NCBI RefSeq assembly: GCF_011682055.1
Contig: NZ_JAAQOM010000001.1
Coordinates: forward strand, 62,001-126,000
Direction: 5' to 3'
DNA from: Telluria antibiotica
GTDB taxonomy: Bacteria; Pseudomonadota; Gammaproteobacteria; Burkholderiales; Burkholderiaceae_D
Length of the DNA: 64,000 nt
Both the position numbers and the translations under genes were made by a program. Positions 45,132 to 55,876 of this stretch are shown in pieces. The notes under the pieces were generated by a model that ran no database searches, was not told where the DNA came from, and was given only the letters and a program-made list of their open reading frames with translations. Each line of letters starts with the position of its first letter. Positions within the stretch are counted from its first letter, which is position 1.

Positions 45132-46541
45132 ATGACACGCAACCGCACGGGCGACGCCACCGTCGCCAGCCCCGCCACCCGGCCCGCCGGCGGCAACTAC
45201 CGGTGGACCATCTGCGCCCTTCTGTTCTTCGCCACGACCGTCAACTACCTCGACCGCCAGGTCCTGAGCCTGCTGGCGCCGTCGCTGTCGAAGGAATTCG
45301 GCTGGTCGAACACGGACTATGCGAACATCGCCGCCGCCTTCCAGTTCATGTACGCGATCGCCCTGCTGTTCGCGGGCCGCATCGTCGACCGCCTCGGCAC
45401 CAAGACCGCGTACCTGCTTGCCATCGTCGTGTGGTCGGGCGGCGCCGTCGCCCACGCGTACTCGCTCGAACTGGGTGCGGGCGTGAAGGCACTGCTGGGC
45501 CTTGCGGTGCCGGCGTCCGTCGTCGGCTTCATCGTCGCGCGCACGATCCTCGCGATCGGCGAGGCGGGCAACTTCCCGGCCGCGATCCGCGCGACGGCCG
45601 AGTATTTTCCGAAGTCGGAGCGCTCGTTCGCGACCGGCATCTTCAATTCCGGCGCCAACATCGGCGCGATCCTGGCGCCGCTGACGGTGCCGATCCTCGC
45701 CGCGATCTGGGGCTGGCAGGCGGCGTTCATCTGGATCGGCGCCATCGGCTTCCTGTGGGTCGTGTTCTGGGTCTTCCTGTTCGACGAACCGGCCCGTCAG
45801 CGCCGCCTGTCGTCCGCGGAACTCGCGTACATCCGCAGCGACGACGGCGGCACCGCGCCCGTCGCGGCGACCGGCCCCGCACCTGGGTGGCGCACGTTGC
45901 TGGGCCTGCGCCAGACGTGGGCGTTCGTCGTCGGTAAATTCCTGACGGACGGCGTGTGGTGGTTCTTTCTCTTCTGGCTGCCGAAATACCTGACCGATAA
46001 ATACGGCATGGCGACGTCCGATCTCGTGCTGCCGCTGGCCGTCCTGTACAGCATGACGATGGTCGGCAGCATCGGCGGCGGCGCCCTGCCGTCGCGCTTC
46101 ATGCGCGCGGGCAGCGCACCGTACGACAGCCGCATGAAAGCGATGCTCATGATCGCGTTCTTCCCGCTCGCCGTGCTGCTCGCGCAGCCGCTGGGTCACC
46201 TCGGCTTCTGGGTACCCGTGATCCTGATCGGCATCGGCGCTTCGGCGCACCAGGCGTGGTCGTGCAATCTGCTGACGATCACCTCCGACCTGTTCCCGCG
46301 CCACTGCGTCGCCTCCGTCGTCGGCATCGGCGGCCTGGCGGGCGGCATCGGCGGCGTGCTCGTCACGAAAATCGGCGGACGCCTGTTCGACTACTATGGC
46401 GCGCAAGGCCAGATACAGACGGGCTATATGATCATGTTCGCGTTTTGCGCGCTCGCCTACCTGCTCGCGTGGGGCATCATGAAAGCGCTCGTCCCCACGC
46501 AGGCGACGGCACGGCTGCCCGAGGAGCTGGCGCATGCTTGA
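45132..46541 (+). CDS. MFS transporter, hexuronate/aldarate (ExuT-like) type
   Basis: A 469-residue major facilitator superfamily protein of the anion:cation symporter branch that includes ExuT and GudP. Twelve membrane segments are apparent. Branch-typical motifs are TTVNYLDRQVLSLLAP in helix 1, AGRIVDRLGTKTAY after helix 2, and ARTILAIGEAGNFPAAIRA in helix 4. It should import hexuronates or aldarates from the periplasm with protons. The 114-bp gap upstream may hold its own promoter. It overlaps the lactonase gene by eight bases, so transport and lactone hydrolysis are co-expressed. The exact substrate is inferred from the operon. Confidence 0.82.
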   Translation: MTRNRTGDATVASPATRPAGGNYRWTICALLFFATTVNYLDRQVLSLLAPSLSKEFGWSNTDYANIAAAFQFMYAIALLFAGRIVDRLGTKTAYLLAIVVWSGGAVAHAYSLELGAGVKALLGLAVPASVVGFIVARTILAIGEAGNFPAAIRATAEYFPKSERSFATGIFNSGANIGAILAPLTVPILAAIWGWQAAFIWIGAIGFLWVVFWVFLFDEPARQRRLSSAELAYIRSDDGGTAPVAATGPAPGWRTLLGLRQTWAFVVGKFLTDGVWWFFLFWLPKYLTDKYGMATSDLVLPLAVLYSMTMVGSIGGGALPSRFMRAGSAPYDSRMKAMLMIAFFPLAVLLAQPLGHLGFWVPVILIGIGASAHQAWSCNLLTITSDLFPRHCVASVVGIGGLAGGIGGVLVTKIGGRLFDYYGAQGQIQTGYMIMFAFCALAYLLAWGIMKALVPTQATARLPEELAHA

Positions 46542-47421
46542 GGCGAGCGTGGAACGCGTGCCCGGCGTCGCGTGCGCCGTGGGCGAAAGCCCCGTGTGGC
46601 ATGCTGGCGAACTGGCCTGGTACTGGGTCGACATCCCCGCCCGGCGCATCTGGCGCCTCGACCACGCGACGGGCGCCACGCGGTACTGGACGGCGGACGA
46701 GATGGTCGCGTGCATTGCGCCGCGCGCGGCCGGTGGGCTGATCGCCGGCATGGAGACGGGCATCTTCGCCGTCGACCTGAAAGACGACGGGAGCGTGCGC
46801 GCCGAGCGGCTCGCCGCACCGTCCGAGCTGGCGCCGGGCATGCGCTTCAATGACGGCCGCACCGACCGCCAGGGGCGCTTCTGGAGCGGGACGATGTGGA
46901 TGGACATGGCCGCCGCGCTTCCGGTGGGGTGCCTGTACCGCTACGACGCGCAGGGCCTGTCGGCACCCTTGGTTTCAAGCCTCGTCACGCAGAACGGCCT
47001 GGCGTGGTCGCCCGACGGGCGCACGATGTACCTGTCCGATTCGCACCCGGCACGCCGCCGCGTGTGGGCATTCGACTACGACATCGACACGGGCGTGCCG
47101 CACGACCGCCGCCTGTTCGTCGACATGGCCGTGTACACGGGGCGCCCGGACGGCGCGGCGATGGACAGCGACGGCTGCTACTGGGTCGCGGGCAACGACG
47201 GCGCCAGCCTGCTGCGCTTCACGCCCGCCGGAAAACTGGACCGCGAACTGGCGCTGCCGGTCGCCAAGCCGTCGATGCCCTGCTTCGGCGGGCCCGATCT
47301 CGACACGCTGCTCGTCACGTCGATCGTGCAGCCGGGACGGGAAGACGATGCGCTCGCGGGGGCCGTGCTGCTCGTGCGGCCGGGCGTGCGCGGCGTGCCG
47401 GAGACGCCGTTCGGCGGCTGA
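46534..47421 (+). CDS. SMP-30/gluconolactonase-family lactonase, probably aldarolactonase
   Basis: A 295-residue six-bladed propeller of the SMP-30/LRE family. The metal ligands expected for the family are visible: Glu in AVGESPVWH (about 18), Asn in MRFNDGRTDRQG (about 109), Asn in TQNGLAWSPDG (about 155) and Asp in RPDGAAMDSDG (about 205). Uronate dehydrogenase yields galactarolactone, which SMP-30-type lactonases open to galactarate in known pathways. Its operon with the MFS transporter, kdgD and dioxovalerate dehydrogenase supports that role. Gluconolactonase or arabinonolactonase activity is the alternative. Confidence 0.8.
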   Translation: MLEASVERVPGVACAVGESPVWHAGELAWYWVDIPARRIWRLDHATGATRYWTADEMVACIAPRAAGGLIAGMETGIFAVDLKDDGSVRAERLAAPSELAPGMRFNDGRTDRQGRFWSGTMWMDMAAALPVGCLYRYDAQGLSAPLVSSLVTQNGLAWSPDGRTMYLSDSHPARRRVWAFDYDIDTGVPHDRRLFVDMAVYTGRPDGAAMDSDGCYWVAGNDGASLLRFTPAGKLDRELALPVAKPSMPCFGGPDLDTLLVTSIVQPGREDDALAGAVLLVRPGVRGVPETPFGG

Positions 47422-47464
47422 GTGACTCGGCACGCGTTTCCGGCGGATGCGGTATCGTATCCGG

Positions 47465-48085
47465 ATGACCGACAACATCCATTTTTACGAACCGCGCGCA
47501 GGCCACGGTTTGCCGCACGATCCCTTCAACGCCATCGTCGGCCCCCGGCCCATCGGCTGGATCTCGACCAGGAGCCGCGCCGGCGTCCCGAATCTCGCGC
47601 CGTACAGCTTTTTCAACGCCTTCAATTACACGCCTCCGATCGTGGGCTTCGCCAGCATCGGCTACAAGGACACCGTCCGCAACGTGGAAGAAACGGGGCA
47701 GTTCTGCTGGAACCTGGCCACCCGCACGCTCGCCGAGCGCATGAACGCGACGTGCGCCGCCGTGCCGCCCGACGTCGACGAGTTCGGGCTGGCCGGCCTC
47801 ACACCCGCCCCGTCGCGGCTCGTGGACGTGCCGCGCGTGCGGGAAGCGCCAGTCTCGTTCGAGTGCCGGCTCACCCAGCTCGTGCGCCTCCAGGACGCGG
47901 AGGGCCGGCCGGCGCCCTCCTGGCTCGTGCTGGGAGAAGTGGTCGGCGTGCACGTCGACCGCGCGCTGCTCACGGACGGCGTCTACGACACGGCACGCGC
48001 AGGCCACATCCTGCGGGGCGGCGGTCCGGCCGATTATTTCGAAGTCGGGCCCGAACAGTTGTTCCGGATGTTCAGGCCTACGTGA
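47465..48085 (+). CDS. flavin reductase-like FMN-binding protein
   Basis: A 206-residue protein of the flavin-reductase-like domain family (split beta-barrel). The FMN-binding pattern is visible in PFNAIVGPRPIGWISTRS and in the following APYSFFNAFNYTPPIVGFAS, both near the N terminus. The C-terminal part (SWLVLGEVVGVHVDR) is the usual dimerisation strand region. Members bind FMN and may act as oxidoreductases, but the substrate is rarely known. The ATG at 47465 is used; an in-frame start six codons upstream is possible. It follows the lactonase after 43 bases but has no evident role in galacturonate use. Confidence 0.75.
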   Translation: MTDNIHFYEPRAGHGLPHDPFNAIVGPRPIGWISTRSRAGVPNLAPYSFFNAFNYTPPIVGFASIGYKDTVRNVEETGQFCWNLATRTLAERMNATCAAVPPDVDEFGLAGLTPAPSRLVDVPRVREAPVSFECRLTQLVRLQDAEGRPAPSWLVLGEVVGVHVDRALLTDGVYDTARAGHILRGGGPADYFEVGPEQLFRMFRPT

Positions 48086-48140
48086 TATTCCCAATATCTG
48101 GCTTAGTAGGCAACATCGGCCGCGATCACGTATGATCGCG
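48084..48140. promoter_or_regulatory. two inverted repeats between flavin reductase and maeB
   Basis: GATATT-CCC-AATATC (48084-48098) and CGCGATCA-CGTA-TGATCGCG (48121-48140) are both perfect stems in the 272-bp gap before the malic enzyme gene. Neither is followed by a T-run, so operator function for maeB is more likely than termination. The rest of the gap is GC-rich and shows no supported gene. Confidence 0.4.
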
Positions 48141-48357
48141 TATCGCCGTTGACCACGGCGCCCCGTCCACGCCTGCGCCAGGAGCGCGCGTGCAGCCCCG
48201 GCCACCCGCGCCGCGCGGGCGACGGAGGCGCACCACCACCCGCCGCCGACTCGGAGCGCGGCGGCGGTCCCGGCACGCGTCCGCGCGCGGTCCCTGCCGC
48301 GCGCCGGACGCCGCAAGAATTCACAACATCGTCCGCGCAAAGCGGCAAGGAGAAACC

Positions 48358-50559
<2,202 letters not shown>

Positions 50560-50611
50560 GCGCCAGGGTGCGCGCCGGCCCGCGGCGCGCACCGCCGATC
50601 GAAGGACTGCG

Positions 50612-51340
50612 ATGATTCCCGATTCCACAATCCGCGCCGCGCTCGCCCCGACGGGCGTACTGCGCGCCGCGATCAATCTCGGCAACCCGATCCTCGCCCA
50701 TGCGACGGCCGATGGCGCCGCAGGGGTCTCCGTCGACCTCGCGCGCGAACTCGCCCGCCGGCTCGGCGTGGACCTGTCCCTCGTCGTCGTGGACACGGCC
50801 GCCAGGTCCGTGGACGCCGTCGTCGCCGATGCGGCCGACGTCGGCTTCTTCGCCATCGACCCCGCGCGCGGTACCGAGATTGCGTTCACGGCGCCGTACG
50901 TGCTGATCGAGGGCAGCTACCTCGTCCGCGACGGTTCGCCCATCCGCGCCAACGACGACGTCGACCGGGCCGGCCACCGCGTCGTCGTCGGCAAGGGCAG
51001 CGCGTACGACCTGTACCTGACCCGCAACCTGCAGCACGCGGAGATCGTGCGGGCGCCCTCCTCGCCCGCCGTCGTCGCCACGTTCCTTGATGCGGACGCC
51101 GCCGTGGCCGCCGGCGTGCGCCAGCAGCTGGAAGCGGATGCGCGCACGCGGCCCGGCCTGCGCCTGCTGGACGGCCGCTTCATGGTCATCCGCCAGGCGA
51201 TGGGCGTGCCCAAGCGCCGTGGCGAGGCGGCCGCCGCGTTCGTCGCCGGCTTCGTGGAAGCGATGAAGGCGGAAGGCGTTGTCGCCGCCGCGCTGGCGCG
51301 GCACGGCATCGAAGGCGCATCGATCGCCCCGGCCGGCTGA
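50612..51340 (+). CDS. amino-acid-type (SBP_bac_3) solute-binding domain protein without signal peptide
   Basis: A 242-residue protein with the bilobal fold of family 3 solute-binding proteins: LRAAINLGNPILAH at the start, VSVDLARELARRLGVDL, DVGFFAIDPARGTEIAFTAPYV in part, and GKGSAYDLYLTRNLQ at the hinge. It begins directly with the mature fold after ATG at 50612 (GAAGGA upstream) and shows no signal peptide, so it should remain in the cytoplasm unless another start is used. No ABC ATPase or permease gene is near. It may be a cytoplasmic ligand-binding or enzyme-like derivative; the function is unknown. Confidence 0.7.
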   Translation: MIPDSTIRAALAPTGVLRAAINLGNPILAHATADGAAGVSVDLARELARRLGVDLSLVVVDTAARSVDAVVADAADVGFFAIDPARGTEIAFTAPYVLIEGSYLVRDGSPIRANDDVDRAGHRVVVGKGSAYDLYLTRNLQHAEIVRAPSSPAVVATFLDADAAVAAGVRQQLEADARTRPGLRLLDGRFMVIRQAMGVPKRRGEAAAAFVAGFVEAMKAEGVVAAALARHGIEGASIAPAG

Positions 51341-51351
51341 TTCTTTGCTAA

Positions 51352-51389
51352 GCTGTCGGTCTGAAACCGATTTCAAACCAACCGACAGC
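51352..51389 (+). promoter_or_regulatory. LacI-type operator inside a larger inverted repeat, before DUF4380 gene
   Basis: TGAAACCGATTTCA (51362-51375) is a near-perfect LacI-type palindrome centred on CG (6 of 7 pairs). It sits inside a 9-bp inverted repeat, GCTGTCGGT (51352-51360) and ACCGACAGC (51381-51389), that ends two bases before the ATG at 51392. The complement of a site at 55877-55890 upstream of a TonB receptor matches it at 12 of 14 bases. Confidence 0.6.
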
Positions 51390-51391
51390 CC

Positions 51392-52435
51392 ATGTCCATA
51401 CCACGCAAGACTGCCCTCGCGCTGGCCCTGCCCTGCGCCCTCGTGGCCGCCGCCCACGCGGCGGCCGACCTCCCGGTCCACACCCTCGACAACGGCAGCG
51501 TGCGCGCGACCGTCACGGACGCCATCGGTGGCCGGCTGCTGTCGTTCGCGCTGGCCGGCCATTCCAACTTCCTGAAAGTGGACACGGCAGCGGGCGATGC
51601 ATCCGCCGCCGTCGACGCCACCGCGGACAACGTCGGGTGGCTCGGCCACGAGATCTGGGTCGGGCCACAAAAGGAATGGTGGTCGCACCAGGACGTGAAT
51701 CCGGCGCGCGCCGGCGCGCCCTGGCCGCCCGATCCTTACCTGAGCCTCGCGCGCTACAAGGTCGAGGACAAGAGCGCCGACGCCGTCACGCTCGCGAGCC
51801 CGGCCAGCCCCGTGAACGGCCTGCAGCTCGTCAAGCGCTACAGCCTGGTGCCGGGCAAGCCGCACAGCCTGCGCCTGGACGTGGATGCGGCCAACGTCCG
51901 CAAGGCGCAAGTCGCGTGGGACATCTGGTTCAACACGCGCGCCCACGCGGCCACGCGCGTGTACGTGCCCGTCGCGCGCCGCGCGGACGTGCGCCAGCAG
52001 GCGATCGAGCCGAAGCCGGACATGCAGCCACTGACGTGGACCCTGGCCGACGGCCTGTTCTCGCTGGACGCCTTTCCGGCCGGCGCGGGCAAGCCGCACC
52101 GCAACGGCAAGATCCTGTTGCAGCCGGCGGCCGGCTGGATGGCGGGCTTCCACGACCGCCAGGTGCTCGTGATCCAGTTCGCGCACCAGCCGCGCACGGC
52201 GATCCACCCGGACCAGGGCCAGGTCGAGCTGTACAACGACTGGCAGCCGGACGCGCCGGACAAGGGCCTGATGGAGATGGAGGTGCACGCGCCGTACGAG
52301 AAGCTGGCGCCGGGCCGGCACATGCAGGCGTCCGAGCTGTGGACCCTGCTGCCCTACGACGGGCCGGACACGCGCCGCGCGCACGTGGCGTTCCTGCGCG
52401 CGCACGCGAAAGAGTTGGGGTTGAACGGCCTGTAA
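51392..52435 (+). CDS. exported DUF4380-family protein
   Basis: A 347-residue secreted protein with a signal peptide (ALALALPCALVAAAHAAADL) and a beta-rich body of the DUF4380 family, which resembles the aldose-epimerase (galactose mutarotase-like) fold. Family-like blocks are IGGRLLSFALAGHSNFL, LGHEIWVGPQKEWW and NPARAGAPWPPDPYL. No activity is established for the family; a carbohydrate-binding or epimerase-like role in the periplasm is plausible. A LacI-type operator directly precedes it and nearly matches one before the TonB receptor at 52656-55607, so both may belong to one sugar regulon. Confidence 0.72.
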   Translation: MSIPRKTALALALPCALVAAAHAAADLPVHTLDNGSVRATVTDAIGGRLLSFALAGHSNFLKVDTAAGDASAAVDATADNVGWLGHEIWVGPQKEWWSHQDVNPARAGAPWPPDPYLSLARYKVEDKSADAVTLASPASPVNGLQLVKRYSLVPGKPHSLRLDVDAANVRKAQVAWDIWFNTRAHAATRVYVPVARRADVRQQAIEPKPDMQPLTWTLADGLFSLDAFPAGAGKPHRNGKILLQPAAGWMAGFHDRQVLVIQFAHQPRTAIHPDQGQVELYNDWQPDAPDKGLMEMEVHAPYEKLAPGRHMQASELWTLLPYDGPDTRRAHVAFLRAHAKELGLNGL

Positions 52436-52446
52436 CGCAAACGGTC

Positions 52447-52593
52447 GGTGGGCACGGGGTGCCCACCCTACGAATGTCGAAGTCCGCAGGGTGGGCTCCC
52501 CGAGCGCACCATGCATCAGCGTTCAACGATCGCGAATATCACCGCAACGCATGCGGGAGTTGGACGCGTGGACGGGAAGCCCGTCCACCCTAC
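52447..52593. repeat. three REP-like palindromic units between convergent genes
   Basis: Three units of the same family as those at 7580-7680. Unit 1 (52447-52472) has stem GGTGGGCAC/GTGCCCACC and ends CCTACG. Unit 2 (52486-52510), in opposite orientation, has GGTGGGCTC/GAGCGCACC. Unit 3 (52566-52593) has GTGGACGGG/CCCGTCCAC and ends CCTAC. Orientation alternates, as in BIME clusters. They lie between the 3' ends of the DUF4380 gene and the TonB receptor. Confidence 0.72.
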
Positions 52594-52601
52594 AAGTCTG
52601 T

Positions 52602-52628
52602 AAAAAGAACGCCCCGCGAACGGGGCGT
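52602..52628 (-). terminator. rho-independent terminator of TonB receptor gene
   Basis: On the minus strand, ACGCCCCG-(loop TTCG)-CGGGGCGT (52609-52628) is followed by a T-run (52602-52606). It lies 28 bases past the receptor stop codon and is the clearest intrinsic terminator in the window. Confidence 0.88.
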
Positions 52629-52655
52629 CTGTCCCAGCGGTCCGACTACACTACA

Positions 52656-55607
52656 TCAGAAGCTGTAACGCATCAGCGCCGTATAACGCGGCCCGGACAC
52701 GAACCACGCGCGGCCCTTGAAGCCGATCCCCTGCTGCATCAGCTGACGGGTCTTGGAGTCCGTCAGGTTCTGCGCCTCCAGGCCGATCGACAGGTTCTCC
52801 GTGAAGTTGTACGTGATGGAGCCGTCCAGCTGGCCGTAACCGTCCATCCACACGGGCAGCGCCCACGCCACGTTGTGCTGGCCGAACGTCGCGCTGTCCG
52901 GATTCGTGTCGGTACCATCCGAACCCTGCGTGCCGTTGACGTTCACGTTCTGCAGGTTCTTCGAGCGCCAGTTCCACGCGAGGCGCGCCGACAGCGGGCC
53001 CTTGTCGTACATGAGGGCCAGGTTGTACGCCTGGCGCGACAGGCCGATCAGCGGCAGGTCGCCGAACGTCTTGCCATCGATGTCGCAGCCGTTCAGGTTC
53101 AGGTTGAAGTTGGAGGCCGAGTTCCCGCCCGAGCAGTACACCGCGTGCACCGGCTGGTGCAGCGACGTCTTGCTGTCGACATACGTGAAGTTCGCCTGCA
53201 CGCCGAAGCCCGACAGCCAGCCCGGCAGCTTGTCGAAGTACTGCTGGTACGTGATCTCGGCACCGCGCGCGTGGCCATCGGCGCCGTTCACCGGGCCCGT
53301 CACGGCGAACGTATACGGCTTGCCCGAATTATCCGAGACGTTGTAGCCGTAGGACTGCTTGATGATGACGTCCTTCAGCTGCTTGTTGAACAGCGCCACG
53401 GTGAACGAGCCGGACGGCGCGAAATACCACTCGCCCGTCAAGTCGACCTGGTGCGAACGGACGGGACGCAGGTTCGGGTTGCCCGTGCCGGTGCCCGTAT
53501 AGGTGACCTGGCCGGTGGCGTTGTCCACGTTCTGCGACAGCGTCGTGTAGCCCTGCAGGTCGGTGAAGTCCGGGCGCGAGATGCCCGTCGACACGCTGGC
53601 GCGGAACTGCAGTTTATCGGTCGCCTTCATGCGCAGGTTCAGGCTGGGCAGTACGTTACCGTAGTCGTTGCTGAAGTCCTGCTTTTGCGAGAACTTGGTG
53701 AACACCGGAATGCCCGGGCCCGTCGACGAGCTCGGGTTGAAGACCGTGTAGCCGTGCGCCGTCATCTTCGTCTTCACGTAGCGCACGCCGATGTTGCCGT
53801 CCACGGGATACTTCAAGTCGTCGAAGCCGAAACGCAGCTGCGAATACAGCGCGCCGGTGCGCTCGGACTGGTCGTTCAGGCCGGCGGGGTCGGTACCGAA
53901 GGTCGCCGGGTTCCACGACGTGCACTTGCCGGAGCCGTCCGTGCACAGCTTGTTCGGGTACGTGTGCAGCAGCGCATAGCTGTCCGGGTAGCCCGTCGTC
54001 AGGCCCACGCCTGGGAAGACGAGCGCGGGCACCGACGTGTTGTTGTTGAAGAAGTTGTTGAACGAGTGGACCTGGACCTGGTTGGCGAAGCGCGAATCGC
54101 CCAGGTACGCGAGGCCCGTCAGCGTGCCGCCCACCTGCCACGGCTGCGTGATGGCGGCCCAGTTGTAGCTCGGGTTCGAGTTCTCGTTGCGCGAATCGCG
54201 GTCCGTCAGGCGCACGCCGAAACGGATGTCGCGCAGCACCGGATGGTCGAAGTCGTACTTCGCATCCGTGCGCCATGCCCATTCGCCGGCCTTGCTGCGG
54301 TCCTGGTGTTCCATCGTGAACGCCCAGTAGTAGTTCGCCGGATTGGCGAGGTATGCGCGGTCCGCCTGCGTGAACGACAAGCTCGGCACGTCGCCGCGCA
54401 GGTCGATCGTCTCGCTGGGCATCGTCACACCGGTGGCGACGGTCGAATCGAAGCTGCTCGTCGTGGCGCGGATGCGCTGCAGGTCGGTGTCGATCGTCCA
54501 GCGGTCGTTCGCGCGCCAGTGCACGTGCCACGCGATGTCCGTCGTGTCGGACTTGCGGTCGGCCGAACGCGTGTCGCCGCCGAAGTTGATGCCCTTGTCG
54601 GCCGGGTCGGTCAGCGTGCCCGTCAGCAGCGCGCCTTTCGAGTCGAACGTCGCGTCGGGGCTGACCTGGATGTTGTAGGGGCTGGACTGGGCGAAGATCG
54701 CCTGCTCGTCCCAGTGCATCTTGTAGCGCGACTTGAAGAACGTCAGGCTGGAACTCAGCGACGCATCCTTCTTCCACTGCAGCGCGCCGTAGGCGCCTTC
54801 GCGCTTGCGGTCGAATTGCAAGGTGCGCCACTGCGAGCCCTTCGGTACCCAGACGGTCTTGCCCGGCACGACGTCCGTGCGCGGATAGTAGGGCTCGACC
54901 TGGAAGGCGTCCGTGCGCGTGCCGCTTTCCGAATACGCGAGATCGACGAGGGCGCCGATCTCGCCGAAGCCCGTCTTCCAGCGGTCCGAGAACATGAAGG
55001 AGCCGGACGGGGACGTCTTGCCCTTCTTGAGCGTCGAATACGTGTCCTGCAGCGACGCGGCCATCTTGCGGCCCTTGAAGTCGAACGGCAGGAACGTGCG
55101 CAGGTTCACGAGACCGCCGACGGCGCCTTCGATCTGTTCCGCCGACGGGTTCTTGTAGACGTCGAGGCCGGCCATCAGTTCCGGCGGCACGTCTTCGAAG
55201 TTCAGCGCGCGGCCGCCGTTCGCGGAGAACGAATCGCGGCCGTTGAGTTCCGACCGGACGTACGACAGGCCGCGCACGTTCACGCTCGAGCCTTCGACCG
55301 AGTAGTGCTCCGGGTCGCCCTTCGTCATCGTGCGATCGATGGTGACGCCGACCACGCGCTGCAGCACTTCCGTGACGGAGCGGTCCGGCAGCTTGCCGAT
55401 GTCGTCCGCGACGATCGAATCGACGATCTCGTCCGAATTCTGCTTGAGCTTTTGCGCGGATTGCAGCGCGGCGCGCTGGCCCGTCACGACGACGACGTTA
55501 GCACCAGAGGCGTTTTGAGCCGCCTCCTGTGCCAGCGCCGTCGTGCCGGCGAGCAGCGCGATCTGGCTGGCTGCCACGGCGATCGCGGTTCGTTTGAATC
55601 GAGTCAT
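52656..55607 (-). CDS. TonB-dependent outer-membrane receptor (LacI-linked, with long leader)
   Basis: A 983-residue receptor of the Caulobacter-type group. It has a signal peptide (QIALLAGTTALAQEA), a TonB-box-like NVVVVTGQRAALQSA, a plug with KLPDRSVTEVLQRVVGVTID and EGAVGGLVNLRTF, and a barrel ending in Phe (ALMRYSF). The ATG follows AGGAGA by seven bases. A strong promoter lies about 290 bases upstream, leaving a long 5' leader that contains a small reading frame and a terminator-like hairpin. A LacI-type operator overlaps the expected transcription start. It is divergent from the LacI gene and a CBM48-GH13 gene, pointing to alpha-glucan or another oligosaccharide as cargo (inference). 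An intrinsic terminator ends it. Confidence 0.86.
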   Translation of the reverse strand: MTRFKRTAIAVAASQIALLAGTTALAQEAAQNASGANVVVVTGQRAALQSAQKLKQNSDEIVDSIVADDIGKLPDRSVTEVLQRVVGVTIDRTMTKGDPEHYSVEGSSVNVRGLSYVRSELNGRDSFSANGGRALNFEDVPPELMAGLDVYKNPSAEQIEGAVGGLVNLRTFLPFDFKGRKMAASLQDTYSTLKKGKTSPSGSFMFSDRWKTGFGEIGALVDLAYSESGTRTDAFQVEPYYPRTDVVPGKTVWVPKGSQWRTLQFDRKREGAYGALQWKKDASLSSSLTFFKSRYKMHWDEQAIFAQSSPYNIQVSPDATFDSKGALLTGTLTDPADKGINFGGDTRSADRKSDTTDIAWHVHWRANDRWTIDTDLQRIRATTSSFDSTVATGVTMPSETIDLRGDVPSLSFTQADRAYLANPANYYWAFTMEHQDRSKAGEWAWRTDAKYDFDHPVLRDIRFGVRLTDRDSRNENSNPSYNWAAITQPWQVGGTLTGLAYLGDSRFANQVQVHSFNNFFNNNTSVPALVFPGVGLTTGYPDSYALLHTYPNKLCTDGSGKCTSWNPATFGTDPAGLNDQSERTGALYSQLRFGFDDLKYPVDGNIGVRYVKTKMTAHGYTVFNPSSSTGPGIPVFTKFSQKQDFSNDYGNVLPSLNLRMKATDKLQFRASVSTGISRPDFTDLQGYTTLSQNVDNATGQVTYTGTGTGNPNLRPVRSHQVDLTGEWYFAPSGSFTVALFNKQLKDVIIKQSYGYNVSDNSGKPYTFAVTGPVNGADGHARGAEITYQQYFDKLPGWLSGFGVQANFTYVDSKTSLHQPVHAVYCSGGNSASNFNLNLNGCDIDGKTFGDLPLIGLSRQAYNLALMYDKGPLSARLAWNWRSKNLQNVNVNGTQGSDGTDTNPDSATFGQHNVAWALPVWMDGYGQLDGSITYNFTENLSIGLEAQNLTDSKTRQLMQQGIGFKGRAWFVSGPRYTALMRYSF

Positions 55608-55673
55608 TGTTATCTCCTATGCTATGCGCATAATTCGCCCCATCTCGATGGCGGGGCTTAGTTTCAACTACAG

Positions 55674-55702
55674 AAAAAACGACCGCCGTGCGACGGCCGC
55701 GG
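55674..55702 (-). terminator. terminator-like hairpin in the TonB receptor leader
   Basis: On the minus strand a short stem GCCGT-CGC-ACGGC (55685-55697), extendable with bulges, is followed by GGTCG and six T residues (55674-55679). It lies between the small leader frame and the receptor start. The stem is weak, so partial termination or attenuation is the most it can suggest. Confidence 0.35.
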
Positions 55703-55711
55703 ACACGTTCG

Positions 55712-55825
55712 TTACCGATCCAGCGTGTAGTGCGCCGGTAGCGCCACGCCGGGACGGTAATGGGAATGGAATGCGAAAGCACCGCGGATCGCGGCGAGGG
55801 GGATTGACAGAATCAGTATCGGCAT
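55712..55825 (-). CDS. 37-codon leader reading frame upstream of TonB receptor
   Basis: A small frame of 37 residues with ATG at 55825 and a good site, GGAGACAAGG, just before it. The product starts MPILILSIPLAAIRGAF, is hydrophobic at first, then has a His/Tyr-rich middle (FHSHYRPG) and a polar end. It lies within the predicted 5' leader of the receptor mRNA, between the promoter and a terminator-like hairpin. This arrangement resembles a leader peptide that couples translation to downstream expression, but the frame could also be a small membrane peptide or chance. No homologue is recalled. Confidence 0.4.
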   Translation of the reverse strand: MPILILSIPLAAIRGAFAFHSHYRPGVALPAHYTLDR

Positions 55826-55876
55826 CCTTGTCTCCACGCTGTATTTATTGCGTTGGCGTTGTAGTCTTTATGGTTA

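Noticed and set aside
52491-55661. Very long plus-strand open frame opposite the fourth TonB receptor
   Set aside because: Arg/Val/His-rich antisense shadow of high-GC coding DNA, with no domains or ribosome site. Similar long antisense frames opposite other genes were rejected for the same reason.
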